Source: Adiantum capillus-veneris
Lineage: Eukaryota; Streptophyta; Polypodiopsida; Polypodiales; Pteridaceae
Reading direction: 5' to 3'
Length of the DNA stretch: 64,000 nt
Assembly: GCA_014529385.2 (NCBI GenBank)
Contig: CM043942.1
Location: 61,056,684 to 61,120,683, forward strand
Below, in pieces: positions 25,185-35,900 of the stretch (positions are counted from its first letter, which is position 1; each line of letters opens with the position of its first letter). The translations under genes were made by a program, and so were the position numbers. The notes under the pieces are model-generated. The model did no database searches. It was given only the letters and a program-made list of their open reading frames with translations, and was not told the origin of the DNA.

Positions 25185-26449
25185 GAGGCTAATCTAGGAA
25201 TCACGCAAGCATTTTTCGAGGACACAGATGACGACTCATTAGAATCTGAGCCACCCCTACTATACCCAATTGAGCTAAATAGCCCCTATGGGAAAGTACT
25301 ATACAATGCCTTATTAGATACGGGAGCTAAACACAATTTGTTATCGTATGGAGTTTGGTGTCAATTAGGGAAACCGACCCTATCCCCGAGTACGATGCAA
25401 GTCAAGGGCATTAATAAAAAGAAAACTGCTATTCTTGGAGTCCTTCAGACCCCTGTTGTCTATGACAATGGAAGCATAGTGCAGAGGTTTCTAGTCATTC
25501 CCGCGGGAACTATGGAAGGCAACGTAAACCTGGGATGCACGTGGATGTTGGCAACCAAATGCACTATTGATTGGGATACTGGTAGTGTCACGACGCGACC
25601 ATCGACTCTTACCCCTATCATTCAATCAAAGTCACCTACGTTGCAAACTCTAGCAAAGTTGAAGGATAGCCAACATTCACAAGCCAAGGTGGTTAACTCG
25701 TCCTTGCCAGCTACCCATGAACCTAGCACTTCAACACTTGTAGTTGCAGCAAGCAGCAATATTGCAAGTACTCAACCAGACGACCTAAGAGTACATATCA
25801 ATGGGTCCCCAAGGCCTTACTTCCAACTACCTCAACCCTCCCATCCATTCCAAGAAAAAATTTCCTGGGAAAACCAAGAGCGCGCCCTAGCAGAGTCAAG
25901 ACCAAATCACGATGGATTCCAAAACAACTATTAGAAGCCCAAGGCTACTATGATGGAAATGAGCAAATTTGGGTACCTAAACGTAAAATGTGTCCTTCCC
26001 TATTGACAACAAACCCGTATGAGTCAAACAGTGTAACGCTAAAGCCAATGGCAGACCGTGGGAAGGGAAAGATCACAGAATGCTACACACCTAGTCCAGA
26101 GCTAGTTTGGGCTCCAAGGAAAAACCAATTTATTCCACCTAGCTCAGGAAGGGGGGAGTTCCATGAAGCTTCTAGCTCCTCATGTAATACATCCATAGAG
26201 GTAAAAGCTTCTACACAGCCTCCACCTACAATAGTGGACCTCCATGAAGCTACAAAGGAATCCACACCTTGCAGTGTTCAAGAATCACCTAATGAACCAC
26301 TTCAAGTTCGATCGTGGGTGAGTACCTTACCACCCTTGCAACTCGACGAGGCACCTAAGGTAATACAAAACTACTGGAAAAAATCTTCACCTATAACAAA
26401 TTGGAACAACTGGTTTCAAAGAGTGACGACATCATTTCAAAAGATATGA
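25185..26449 (+). pseudogene. Post-integrase extension of pol with a second retropepsin-like domain
   Basis: The pol frame continues after TAA 25,164 and TGA 25,182 and encodes YNALLDTGAKHNLLSYGVW (25,302-25,358), a canonical Asp-Thr-Gly-Ala active-site loop. A flap-like Gly/Val segment with ILGVLQTPVVYDNGS and RFLVIPAG follows, then NLGCTWMLATKCTIDW, which fits the closing hydrophobic-Leu-Gly-x-x-W-Leu element of retropepsins. The domain is about 110 residues, one protease monomer. It is separate from the gag-linked protease at about 20.9-21.4 kb. Near 25,853-25,863 an A-run is followed by a move to the -1 frame. From there the protein is basic and has two W(I/V)PK motifs (SRWIPKQLLEAQGYY, EQIWVPKRK), then Ser/Pro-rich sequence to a stop at 26,449. 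I know of no function for this extension. Confidence 0.75.
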
Positions 26450-26454
26450 TCTAC

Positions 26455-26470
26455 CCAAGGAAGGGGGGAG
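26455..26470 (+). other. Internal polypurine tract
   Basis: AAGGAAGGGGGGAGTG follows the end of the pol extension and closely resembles the terminal PPT at 28,481-28,493 (AGGAAGGGGGGCA). It lies 2 kb before the 3' LTR. It could prime a second plus strand or mark a former LTR junction. Confidence 0.6.
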
Positions 26471-26547
26471 TGTTTGTGGACATCCATTATTCACTTGCTT
26501 CCCTCTCAACCTTTCTCCCTGACCTCTTAATCTCCAATCTTAGGGAA

Positions 26548-26560
26548 TGTATATATAAAG
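26548..26560 (+). promoter_or_regulatory. Candidate internal TATA promoter for ORF3
   Basis: GTATATATAAAGCC lies about 140 bases upstream of the ORF3 ATG, followed by an A-rich leader. An acceptor-like TTTGCGTGTACAG ends at 26,693, three bases before the ATG, so the ORF could be reached from an internal promoter or by splicing. Neither is proven. Confidence 0.45.
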
Positions 26561-26695
26561 CCTTATACTCACAAAAACAAGATAAAAAAGTAAAAGAGCA
26601 AGAGCCATAACACAAATCATAAAAACAAATTATGCACAAGAACACGACCCTTGTAATATTTGCACTCTAACCATCATCTATTTGCGTGTACAGAT

Positions 26696-27118
26696 ATGGC
26701 TAGTACGCTAGAGTCATCCACTCCTGCCTTGGGTGAGAGGTACCCTCGTTACCTTTCACAAATATTTCACATGGTCTTTCCAGTGCTTGCATGTGAATGG
26801 GATTTGATAGGTACGCTAGCATGTGAGAGGAATTTTGAGGAGTTAGAATGGCTGATACGTCTCTTGACCACGTCTGATCCATACTTAGTAGAGAGCGTTT
26901 CTTCCATTGCACAAGCCTACCCTTTTGACCAAGATGACTATAGGCGTCTAGTGACCTTCTTAGTAAACATGGGCACCTATGATGAAGAAGAAAATTTACA
27001 GGACTACACGGATGGCACATATGGTCTCATGGATGATGACTTTGTTTATCTCGACGACGAGGATAGGGGTTTAGCCTTAGGGTTTCCCCCCAACCTCTAC
27101 AATATCCTGTTCCCTTGA
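26696..27118 (+). CDS. ORF3 of the Tat/Athila-like element, unknown acidic protein
   Basis: An intact 140-codon frame in the place where Athila-group elements often carry an env-like or other extra ORF. The start is taken at the ATG in CAGATATGGC (26,696), because the longer in-frame sequence begins at a non-ATG codon. The product is acidic and probably helical at first (RYLSQIFHMVFPVLACEWD, FEELEWLIRLL). Its C-terminal half is very rich in Asp, Glu and Tyr (YDEEENLQDYTDG, LMDDDFVYLDDEDRG). There is no signal peptide, no membrane segment and no cysteine pattern, so an envelope role is unlikely. Unlike gag and pol of the same copy, this ORF has no stop. I do not recognise the family. Confidence 0.6.
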   Translation: MASTLESSTPALGERYPRYLSQIFHMVFPVLACEWDLIGTLACERNFEELEWLIRLLTTSDPYLVESVSSIAQAYPFDQDDYRRLVTFLVNMGTYDEEENLQDYTDGTYGLMDDDFVYLDDEDRGLALGFPPNLYNILFP

Positions 27119-28480
27119 CTCTCTAGGGGAGTGCAAATAATTAGGTTAGGGTTCCTTATGTTTTTTGTTGTGTTCAATAAGTGTTGATACCTTTTCCCAC
27201 TAATGTGCCTCTTGGAGGTATTCCTTTTGTTTCCTAGTGTGTACAGGAGCGTGTTGCTATTGATAGGATTTGGACCTTCATGAAATCTTTATCTCGACTC
27301 ACTCTTCAAATCAAGCGCGACCATCGACACAAACATGTGTTTCTTGTCCATTAGCATTGCCCCTTATCTTTTTTGCATCTATGATTGTCTGCCTTTATTG
27401 TGATTGGTAGGATAATATCCGGCACATTTTCTTAGTAACAAACATTTAATTCAATGTAATTTTTTGTCATAATCACTTGTCTAGGTTTAAAAATCAACCA
27501 GTCCGACTAAGCTAGTTTGACAAAGTTAGGTGTTAGAGATCTTCTCTTTATACCATGGGGAATGCCTTCCTAATAATCAATGGTTACTTAGGTTCTTAAT
27601 CCGATTTAGGCAGCATTGTGTGAAATGTACTAGGGATTTCTAGTGGGCTTGACCCTATTGACCTTTCGCTTAAGTATTATAAAGGGAGTTTGCTAGTGTG
27701 ATGAGCCTGGGGAGGTGTATCAGTGTTATATGACCCCCCAAAGTTACAAAATTAAAATGTTGAAAATGAACAAACAAAAAATCAAAGTGCCACAATGTAA
27801 TATCTTAAGCCGGAAGAGAAATCTCAGCTTGATTTGGTACTTCACTCACATGTATTGCCTATGGTACTAGAGCCCTAGAGGTTCCCAGTGTGGGCGCTTT
27901 TCCTTGAAAAGCAAAAAACCCAAGGCATACAAAATAAGTAAGCACACACATCAAATTGAATCACTGTGAAAACACTTTGGGGGGTCAAAGAAAAGGTAAT
28001 CAGTCAGGCGATGATTTCATGAGAAATTCCTTTTATCGTAGCTTTACTACAAGGTCCTCTAGGTATAGCCTCTAGTCAGCCCTCGAACATGAAATACTTG
28101 GCTCTCGCGATTAAACAACTTAATTAACCAGAGAAAATTAAGAAGCTTACCCATGGTATTAATAGTCGATCTCTAGTGTCTTTCGACCGTTAAATTAGCG
28201 ACCCCAGACTTGTTTAATTTTTTACCTTTACATCTGTTTATGCATTTGATTACATTGCAATTTCATGCTTATTGCTGACAAATTGTTTAAAATTTTGTTA
28301 CCAATCAATTGTCTGCCTAAAATTGCATATGCTTTTTAATCGCTTATGAAAATGCAATTACTGTGCAATGTTGTTTGATTTTGCAGTGACTAATGAAGAC
28401 TAAGGACATTCATCTCAAATGCTCTTCCACCTCGACCAACGAGCTTCAACTCAATAGCTTCCGAGGACGGAATCTACATC
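27119..28480 (+). other. Long untranslated 3' region of the Tat/Athila-like element
   Basis: About 1.36 kb with no coding sequence between ORF3 and the polypurine tract. No repeat or motif of note was seen. Confidence 0.6.
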
Positions 28481-28493
28481 AGGAAGGGGGGCA
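28481..28493 (+). other. Terminal polypurine tract
   Basis: AGGAAGGGGGGCA directly precedes the 3' LTR start TGTTAA at 28,494, the expected position for plus-strand priming. Confidence 0.85.
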
Positions 28494-28816
28494 TGTTAAT
28501 CCTCATGGCTCACGGACACGCTATCACCTACGAGACGGACGTTGTAACCTACGGTGGACATTGTATTATTTATTTGGTAGAGTCAGGTACCGGGCTTGTC
28601 GGTCCAATAGGAAAAGGGTAAGAGTGATCGCCGATGAGAGGCGCACTCTAACTGGGACATTCAAGGGATTAGTTGGCTAAGCATGGGCGCCCAAGTGTGA
28701 ATGGGGTGAGCTCATATAAAAGCCAACTAAACCTAAAATTCACTCATTCTCTCATTTGTGCAATAGAAGAGTGGTCTTGCTCCATCTCCATCTCCATCTT
28801 CTTCTTCTTCACCTCC

Positions 28817-28902
<86 letters not shown>

Positions 28903-29134
28903 TCGAGCATTGCGGCGGCACGACGGCGGTGAAGCGGTTGAGTGCGACGTAGCGGCGTCTCCTTCTTCTTCGCGGCGAGGAATCCTCCACGGCAGGAGCA
29001 TAGAGCGGTGAGTGACACACCATTGCTCTCTTTTGAGCTTACTAGTTAAGCTAGTTGTGTGCTTGGAGCCGTCTATGGCTTGCACACAGTGTTAGGCAAG
29101 GCCCTTGCTTTGACAATGTGGCAAGGAGCGCACA
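28494..29134 (+). repeat. 3' LTR of the Tat/Athila-like element
   Basis: 641 bp. At the microsatellite it has a (GT)17 run (28,819-28,852) followed by (GA)23 (28,853-28,899), where the 5' LTR has a short GT stretch and (AG)38. It also has a 6-bp CTCCAT duplication absent from the 5' LTR. GTCCA follows at 29,135. Confidence 0.93.
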
Positions 29135-31309
29135 GTCCACTTTCATGGTAGGCCAATAGAAATACGTCTTTACTCCTCAAAAAGTAGGTTGAATGCCTAT
29201 ATGCCCCGCATAGGGAGGAGCATGGGATTCATACATGACTTTCTCATGAAGGGAGTTGGTAACACATAGCCTATTGTCGTGGATAAGATAACCATCTTGC
29301 AAGGTGAATGGGTCCTCTTTCTTCCCCAAAGCAAGGGATGACATTATGTATCTAAAGTCATGGTCAGTAGCATACTCATCTATCATAGAATATAGATCAT
29401 TGTGATAGATCATTGTGAGTTGCTATAGACACTACATTAACTTTTGGTCATCGTGAAAGTGCATCAGCCACTTGATTGTGCTTACCAGCAATGTGAGAAA
29501 TATGAAAAAAAAATTGCAAAAGAAAATTTACGCACCTCATTTGTTTGTTGAAAAGCTTGGATTGCGTCATGAAGTACTTGAGACTTTGGTGGTCTGTTCG
29601 TAAAATAAACGGAGTCCCTAATAGATAGTGCTTCCATGTGTCTACGGCATGCAGAACAGCTAAAAGCTCTTTTTCGTATATGCCCAAGACTCACTCATCG
29701 GTATTGAGCCTTCGGCTCTCATATGCTATGGCATGCCCTTCTTGAAGTAAGACTGCTCCAAGGCAATCACCACAAGCATCACATTGGACCTCAACTGGCT
29801 TTGAGAGATTCGAAAGCATAAGGACTGGCTGGGAGGTAAGCTTCTCTTTGAGCTTGTCGAAATCATTTTGCTCCTTAATAGTCCATGAATACTTAACGTC
29901 CTTCTTTGTTAAGTCATGTAATGGTCTTGCTATTTGAGAGAATTTTGCTATGAAGCGTCTATAGTATGCACACATACCAATAAAGCTTCTTAGCTCATGT
30001 AGATTCCTTGGATTAGGCCATGCTTTTCTCACCTCCAACTTTGATGGATCCATACAGATACCATCTTGAGAGATAATATAACCTAAGTATTGAATCTCTT
30101 GAAGGAAATATTCGTTTTATTTTCTATTGAGAAAAAACTTGTTCTCCCTCAGTGCTTTAAAAATCACTTGGAGATGTTTCTTGTGTTCCTCCAAGGTCTT
30201 GGAGTAGATGATGATATCCAGTGAATTTGTAATAGGGTCTAAAGAATTTTTCCATTAAACAATTGAACGTGGTTGGTGCATTATTCAAGCCAAAAGGCAT
30301 GACTAGATATTCATAAAGACCAAACGTGGTACGAAATGCGGCCTTTAGGATATCTTCATCCACTATCCTTATTTGATGATAGCTACTTTTAAGGTCAATC
30401 CTACTGAAGTAGGTAGAGCCTTGTAGCTTATCAAACATATCTTCTTCTACCTGAGGTACGGGAAATCTGATAGTGATATGGTTTAATGCTCGATAGTCCA
30501 CACACATGCGGTATGTACCATTTTTCTTTTGCACTGAAAGGACTAGAGAACAAAAGGGAGAGGAGCTAGGCCTCACCATCCCTTTGTCTACCGGTTCTTG
30601 TACTTGCCTCATGATCTCCTCTTGTTGAGGTTGGGAAACTCAATAAGGAGTCTTGTTAGGCAGTGAGCGTCCTGGTGGGAGCTCAATTTATGGTCGTCAT
30701 CCCCTCGTTTGGGTGGTAAGCCAATAGGGATATCGTTGATGAACACATCTTCGAATTCTTTTAGAAGATTAGACACTTCTAAATGTTTTTGATTCCTACC
30801 ATTTACATTTGACGAAACATTAGGACCTTTTAGGGACTCTTTGACAAAAATCATTTACGCAAAAACTGAGCTCTTCATTGATTTACCAGAAGTAGGACAT
30901 TTACAAGTGGTATAGTATGACTAGACTCACTACCATCTATATACATACTCTTCCCTTGTAGGTGAAGTAAATTCTCCTTTTAGGGAACTTCATGTTGGCA
31001 GCCATGCGATTGAACCATGGTGCCCCTAGGATAGCATCCTCATGTTGGAGAGGAGAGATGAAAAAGTCTTATTTGTCGACATAGCTTTGGACATGAAGCC
31101 TCAAATTGCCAATCAAGGGAGTAACGGAGGTTTGCTTCCCTGAAAGCGGTATCGACATTTACAATATCTCCAGTCTTGAAAGCTTGAATGCCCAACTTGG
31201 TGGCCAACTCTGTTGATATGAAGTTGTGAATAGAGACATGGCCAAACAAAATGAGGCACCATGTTTCCCTACCCTTCCCCAAGCATAGGAGAGAGGTGAT
31301 CCTTTGCAA
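29135..31309 (-). pseudogene. Chromovirus protease, RT, RNase H and integrase zinc domain
   Basis: On the minus strand: a degenerate protease region (31,309-31,040). RT at 30,612-30,157 has GTYRMCVDYRALN, FSRIDLKSSYHQIR and MPFGLNNAPTTF; the YxDD block lies at a frameshift near 30,220 and is damaged. Then come the RT connection with FIGMCAYYRRFI and the RNase H start VEVQCDACGDCLGAVLLQEG (30,053-29,691), RNase H continuation with YEKELLAVLHAVDTWKHYL (29,687-29,448), and the integrase N-terminal end with HAPPYAGHIGIQPT (29,413-29,177). The frame changes several times. The region stops at the insertion point of the Tat/Athila-like element and resumes at 17,347, which supports the nesting. Confidence 0.85.
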
Positions 31310-32757
31310 TAAGCATCCTCGCTTTGATAGTGGAGCTCTAGGAGACTCATTGCAGGCATTTATCTTGGGGCAAGAACGATAGGCATGTCCTTGCTCCCCA
31401 CACTTAAAACATTTGTGGTCCTTGCAAAAAGCCTCAAGCTCTTCAAGAGAAAGTTTGATATCACTTTATAAACTCCCTTCTCCTTGGACTGATTGTTGTT
31501 GTTGTTGTTGGAATTCCCTTGGGAAGAATTTTGGGCATTGGTTTTTCCCTTTGCATCACTTTTGTATTTGCTTTCCATGGGCTTGACATTCCGTCTAGCC
31601 CCTTGTTGGAAATTGATGCGGGAAGCAACCATAGTGTGGTGGATTACTTTGGTGATAGAACCAAGCCATTGGGAGTTGACGTACTCGGCTATCTCTTCAG
31701 GTAATCCCACTCAAAATTGTTGCTTTTGCTCGCCGAAGTCTATCTTTTGAAAGATAGTAGCCTTGAAATGTAAATCCCAAAACTTGTCTACATATTTGTG
31801 GATAGACTCATGAGAGAGAAGCTTCAAACTTCGCCATTCGGTAAGCAATTTGTCCTTTGCATCGCTTGCAAGAAATTGCTTCATAATGGAAACTCATAGA
31901 GTTTTCCATGTCTTTGGGGCTTCGTCGTTGCCATGAAGGCTAGCCCACCATTGACGAGCCATTTTCTGGTACTGCATAGCTACATAGCAAAGCTTGGAGG
32001 ACTCTGTGAAGTCCTCCCCTCCAAAGGCGCATCAAATTGCTGGATGAAGGCCAATACTTTGTCAGTAGCACCAAAGGTGCCATCATAGGTGAGAAAAGAG
32101 ATACTCTTTCCTCACTCTTTGAACTTCTTGAGATTTTGTGACCTTCGCCATCCAAGGTAAGATTTGCAATGTCCTTCCCTCTTGTATTCTCTAAGAGAAT
32201 AGCCATAACTTTCATCGGAAGAGGAGGAAGGTGAAGAATAAGGAGAAGAGGGTGACCTCTTTCTTGACCTTTCGTTCCTTGTTTCCTCTCTTCCTTTTGG
32301 AGTGACGAGAAGAAGGACTGTGGTTTGACCGTTTCCTCTTGGGAGGAGTTGGCAACTATCTAGACCGCCGTCTTCGTGGAGCCACATCTTCAAATGAACT
32401 GAGGGATTCATTTAATTCTTGTTCTTTGGATTCCTCCTCTTGTATGGGAGAGAGTCTTCTTTTGGGGTTCTCATCAAGAGGCCTCCTAAAGCTCTCTCTC
32501 CTCTTGGAGAGGAAGGGAAATCCCATAACCGTGAAGATGTTGAGTAGCTTCGGCTTGCAAAGCAGGGTTGCACATAGCTTGCTGCAACCTAGTAACAAGA
32601 TAGATGAAAAACATGGGGGCATCACCATTAGCACCTTAATGTGCAAAATCAAAGCTATCAATGTTCATTCTACTCTCTTGGTTATTGTTAGCCATGCTAA
32701 TTAAACTTATGTATAGATTTACTTTGTGCTTTGGTACCCTCAAAAACCTTAGTCGCA
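31310..32757 (-). pseudogene. Chromovirus gag
   Basis: Minus-strand frames read through a typical Ty3 Gag: a Ser/Arg-rich N-terminal part (PRRRRSR, RKRSPSSPYSSPSSSS), a capsid block ending in MARQWWASL (about 31,990-31,950), SHESIHKYVDKFWDL (about 31,830), GLPEEIAEYVNSQW (31,710-31,670), a poly-Asn stretch from a GTT repeat near 31,490-31,515, and a zinc-knuckle remnant near 31,400. Multiple stops and frameshifts occur. The upstream end is where the Tork copia inserted (32,758). Confidence 0.75.
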
Positions 32758-32834
32758 CTCGTGTATGTAAATCTGTCTCTCTCCATTAAGTAATCTACTC
32801 AATTATCTATTTAGCTACGTCTTATTTCCTAACA
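32758..32834 (+). repeat. 5' LTR remnant (77 bp)
   Basis: CTCGTGTATGTAAATC... to ...TTTCCTAACA matches the last 77 bases of the 3' LTR without a difference. The TATA-bearing upstream part is absent, so this copy has no 5' promoter of its own. Confidence 0.9.
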
Positions 32835-32836
32835 AC

Positions 32837-32848
32837 TGGTATCAGAGC
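32837..32848 (+). promoter_or_regulatory. Primer-binding site (initiator Met tRNA)
   Basis: TGGTATCAGAGC, two bases after the LTR end, the standard site of plant copia elements. Confidence 0.9.
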
Positions 32849-32907
32849 AAGGTTTGCTTGTAGCTAAATTATCTCAAGGAAAGGATTCCTTGAATTGAGT
32901 GGGAGTT

Positions 32908-35900
32908 ATGGCGGAGGAAGGGAAGCTCAAGATTGAGAAGTTCAACGGCAAAAACTACCAACATTGGAAGATGCAGATTGAAGACTATCTCTACCAGAAG
33001 GACCTCTATTTGCCACTAGGCGGTCTTGCGAAGAAGCCCACAACAATGGCAGATGAAGCATGGATTGTCCTTGATCGAAAGGCACTGGGAACAATCCGAT
33101 TAAGCTTGGCGTCAACGGTGGCCTTCAATGTTTCGGAGATGAAGACCACGGAGGACTTGATGAAGTCACTTGACGACTTCTATGAGAAACCATCGGCATC
33201 CAATAAGGTATTTCTTATGAAGCGCTTGTTCAATCTAAAGATGGCAGAGAATGGTTCAGTTGCAGAACACCTAAATGACTTTAACACAAACATAATTCAA
33301 CTTCGATCAGTGAAAATCAATTTCGATGACGAAGTGAGAGCTCTCCTTATACTATCATCTCTACCGGATAGTTGGGACAGCCTTGTGATGGCTGTAAGTA
33401 ATTCTATCTCTAGCACAAATACTCTTAAGTTTGATGATGTTGTGGGTGTTCTCCTAAGCGAGGAAATGCGAAGGAGAAGCACAGGAGAATCATCAAGTGC
33501 TGCACTATCAGTGGAAACAAGAGGAAGGCTTAAGGAGAGGTTCAAAAACCAAAAGGGACGTGATCGCTCAAGGCGGAGCAAGTCACACACAAAGTCAGTT
33601 CTTGAATGTTGGAACTGCGGCAAGAAGGGCCACGTCAAGAAGGATTGCTGGTCCAAGAAGAAGAAAGAGACAGAGTCTCAAGACAATAAGCCAACATCGG
33701 AGGCCGATGTGGCAGGTAAAGTAGAGCAAGATGCTCTAATTCTCTCATTAGACAATGTGTCTAATTCCTGGATAGTAGATTCTGGGGCTTCATTCCATGC
33801 GACACCACACAAGCAACATTTCCAAGACTACACCAAAGGTAATTTTGGGTATGTATACTTGGGAGATGATGAAGCTTGTGAGATTGTCGGCAAAGGTACA
33901 GTTTCTGTCAAAACTGCTAACGGAAATGAATGGAAGCTTAAAGATGTTAGACATGTTCCTTCTCTTCGCAAAAATTTGATCTCTACAGGACAATTGGACG
34001 ATGAAGGTCACAACATTGTATTCGGAAACAAACGGTGGAAGATCTCAAAGGGATCTTTGGTGGTTGCCAAGGGTGAAAAAGTCGGTACACTTTACTTGTG
34101 TACTGTTAGCACGCAACCTTCAGCTTGTGCAGCAACTACAGAAGTTGACAGTGCGGTGTGGCACTACCGACTTGGGCATATGAGTGCCAAAGGAATGCAA
34201 ATCCTTCAAACAAAGAAGCTTCTACTAGGTTTGAAAGAAGTGGACTTAGAGTTCTGTGAAGATTGTGTTTATAGTAAACAAAAGAGGGTAAAATTTCAAA
34301 AATCAGGAAATGAAAGAAAAAATTAAAAACTTGAGTTGGTTCATTCTGATGTTTGGGGTCTTGCAAGTACACCATCACTTGGTGGCTCATTGTACTATGT
34401 AACATTCATAGACGATGCGACTAGAGAAACATGGGTTTATGTCATGAAGAATAAATCCGATGTATTTTTCATATTTCAAAGGTGGAAAGCCTTTGTGGAG
34501 AATGAAACAGGTACCAAGGTTAAATGCCTCAGATCCGACAATGGAGGCGAATATTGCAGCCAAGCTTTTGAAAGCTTTTGTGCTAGCAATGGTATTCGGA
34601 GGCAAAGGACAACCCCAAAGACACCTCAACAAAATGGGATTTTGGAAAGGATGAACAGGACAATCATGGAGCGAGCACGAAGCATGCGACTACATGCAGG
34701 CCTACCGCTTGAGCTTTGGGCGGAAGCTGTAAGTACATCTGTGTACTTAATCAATCGGTCACCCTCAACAGCATTGGATGGGGGAGTTCCAGAAGAGGCA
34801 TGGACAGGTAAACCGGTGAATTATGCATTTCTCAAAGTGTTTGGGTGTGAGGCTTTCATGCACATAGATAGAAGCCTAAGATCAAAGTTAGATGCAAAGT
34901 CCAAAAAGTGTTTCTTCATTGGCTATGGAGAAGGAGACTTTGGGTATCGCCTATGGAATCCTGAAGATGGAAAAATCTTAAGGAGTAGGGATGTAATTTT
35001 TAACGAACAAAATATGTACAAAGATTACTTGGAAAGAAAACAAACAAAAGAAACAGGTGATGAGTACATGGAGCTTGAGGACGGTGAAGACTCAAGGACT
35101 GCAAACGGTGACAATGTGCAACAACGTCAACCAAATGAGGAGCCTCAACCTATTCCCCGAAGATCTACAAGAGCAAGTAGACCTCCAGAAAGGTTTGTTC
35201 ATTCCTTCAACCATCTCTTGATCTCAGATTCTGGAGAGCCCGAATCATATGAAGAAGCTATGCAACATGAATCCAAAGAAGAATGGATGAAGAGCATGCA
35301 AGTGGAGATGGACTCACTACATCGCAACCAAACATGGGAGTTGGTTGAGTTGCCTAAAGGTAAGCGGGCACTTCAAAACAAATGGGTGTACAAGCTAAAG
35401 GAAGAAGAAGGTGGGAAGAAAAGGTACAAGTCTAGGCTTGTGGCAAAAGGTTTTTCTCAAAAGAAAGGTATTGACTTCAATGAAATATTATCTCCTGTTG
35501 TAAAAATGAACTCAATTAGGCTTGTCTTAAGCCTTGTGGCTGCTCATGATCTAAATCTCGAGAAAATGGATGTAAATACGGCATTCCCTCACGGTGACTT
35601 AGAGGAGGAAATCTACATGCTTCAACCAAAGGGGTATGAAGTAAAAGGTAAGGAGAAAATGGTTTGCAGATTAAAGAAGAGCTTGTATGGTTTAAAGCAA
35701 GCATCAAGACAATGGTACTTGAAGTTTGATCGATGGATGTTGGATCATGGATTCACAAGATGCAACTCGGATCACTGCGTCTACACGAAGAATTTGGGAG
35801 ATGGGAAATTCATCATCCTAATGTTGTATGTTGATGACATGTTGATTGCAAGTGCTAACATGCAGGACATCAAAGACCTAAAAGAGGAGCTGTCCAAATC

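Larger units (their letters stand above)
17348..29134 (+). mobile_element. Ty3/gypsy element of Tat/Athila type with second protease-like domain and extra 3' ORF
   Basis: LTRs at 17,348-17,994 and 28,494-29,134 both start TGTTAA and end GCGCACA, and GTCCA flanks the element on both sides (17,343-17,347 and 29,135-29,139). The primer-binding site after the 5' LTR reads TGGCGCCGCTGCCGGGGA, as in Athila-group elements primed by tRNA-Asp. Order: leader with repeats, gag plus protease in one frame, pol (RT, RNase H, integrase), a second retropepsin-like domain and a basic tail in the continuation of pol, a polypurine tract, a TATA box with a 140-codon ORF, a long 3' region, and the terminal PPT. 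The LTRs differ by about 16 substitutions by my count, around 3 percent, plus microsatellite changes. At least seven in-frame stops and two frameshifts make this copy defective. It sits in the integrase of the chromovirus. Confidence 0.92.

Noticed and set aside
26696-27118. ORF3 as a retroviral-type envelope
   Set aside because: No signal peptide, membrane segment, cysteine pattern or furin-type site is visible; it is an acidic soluble-looking protein.
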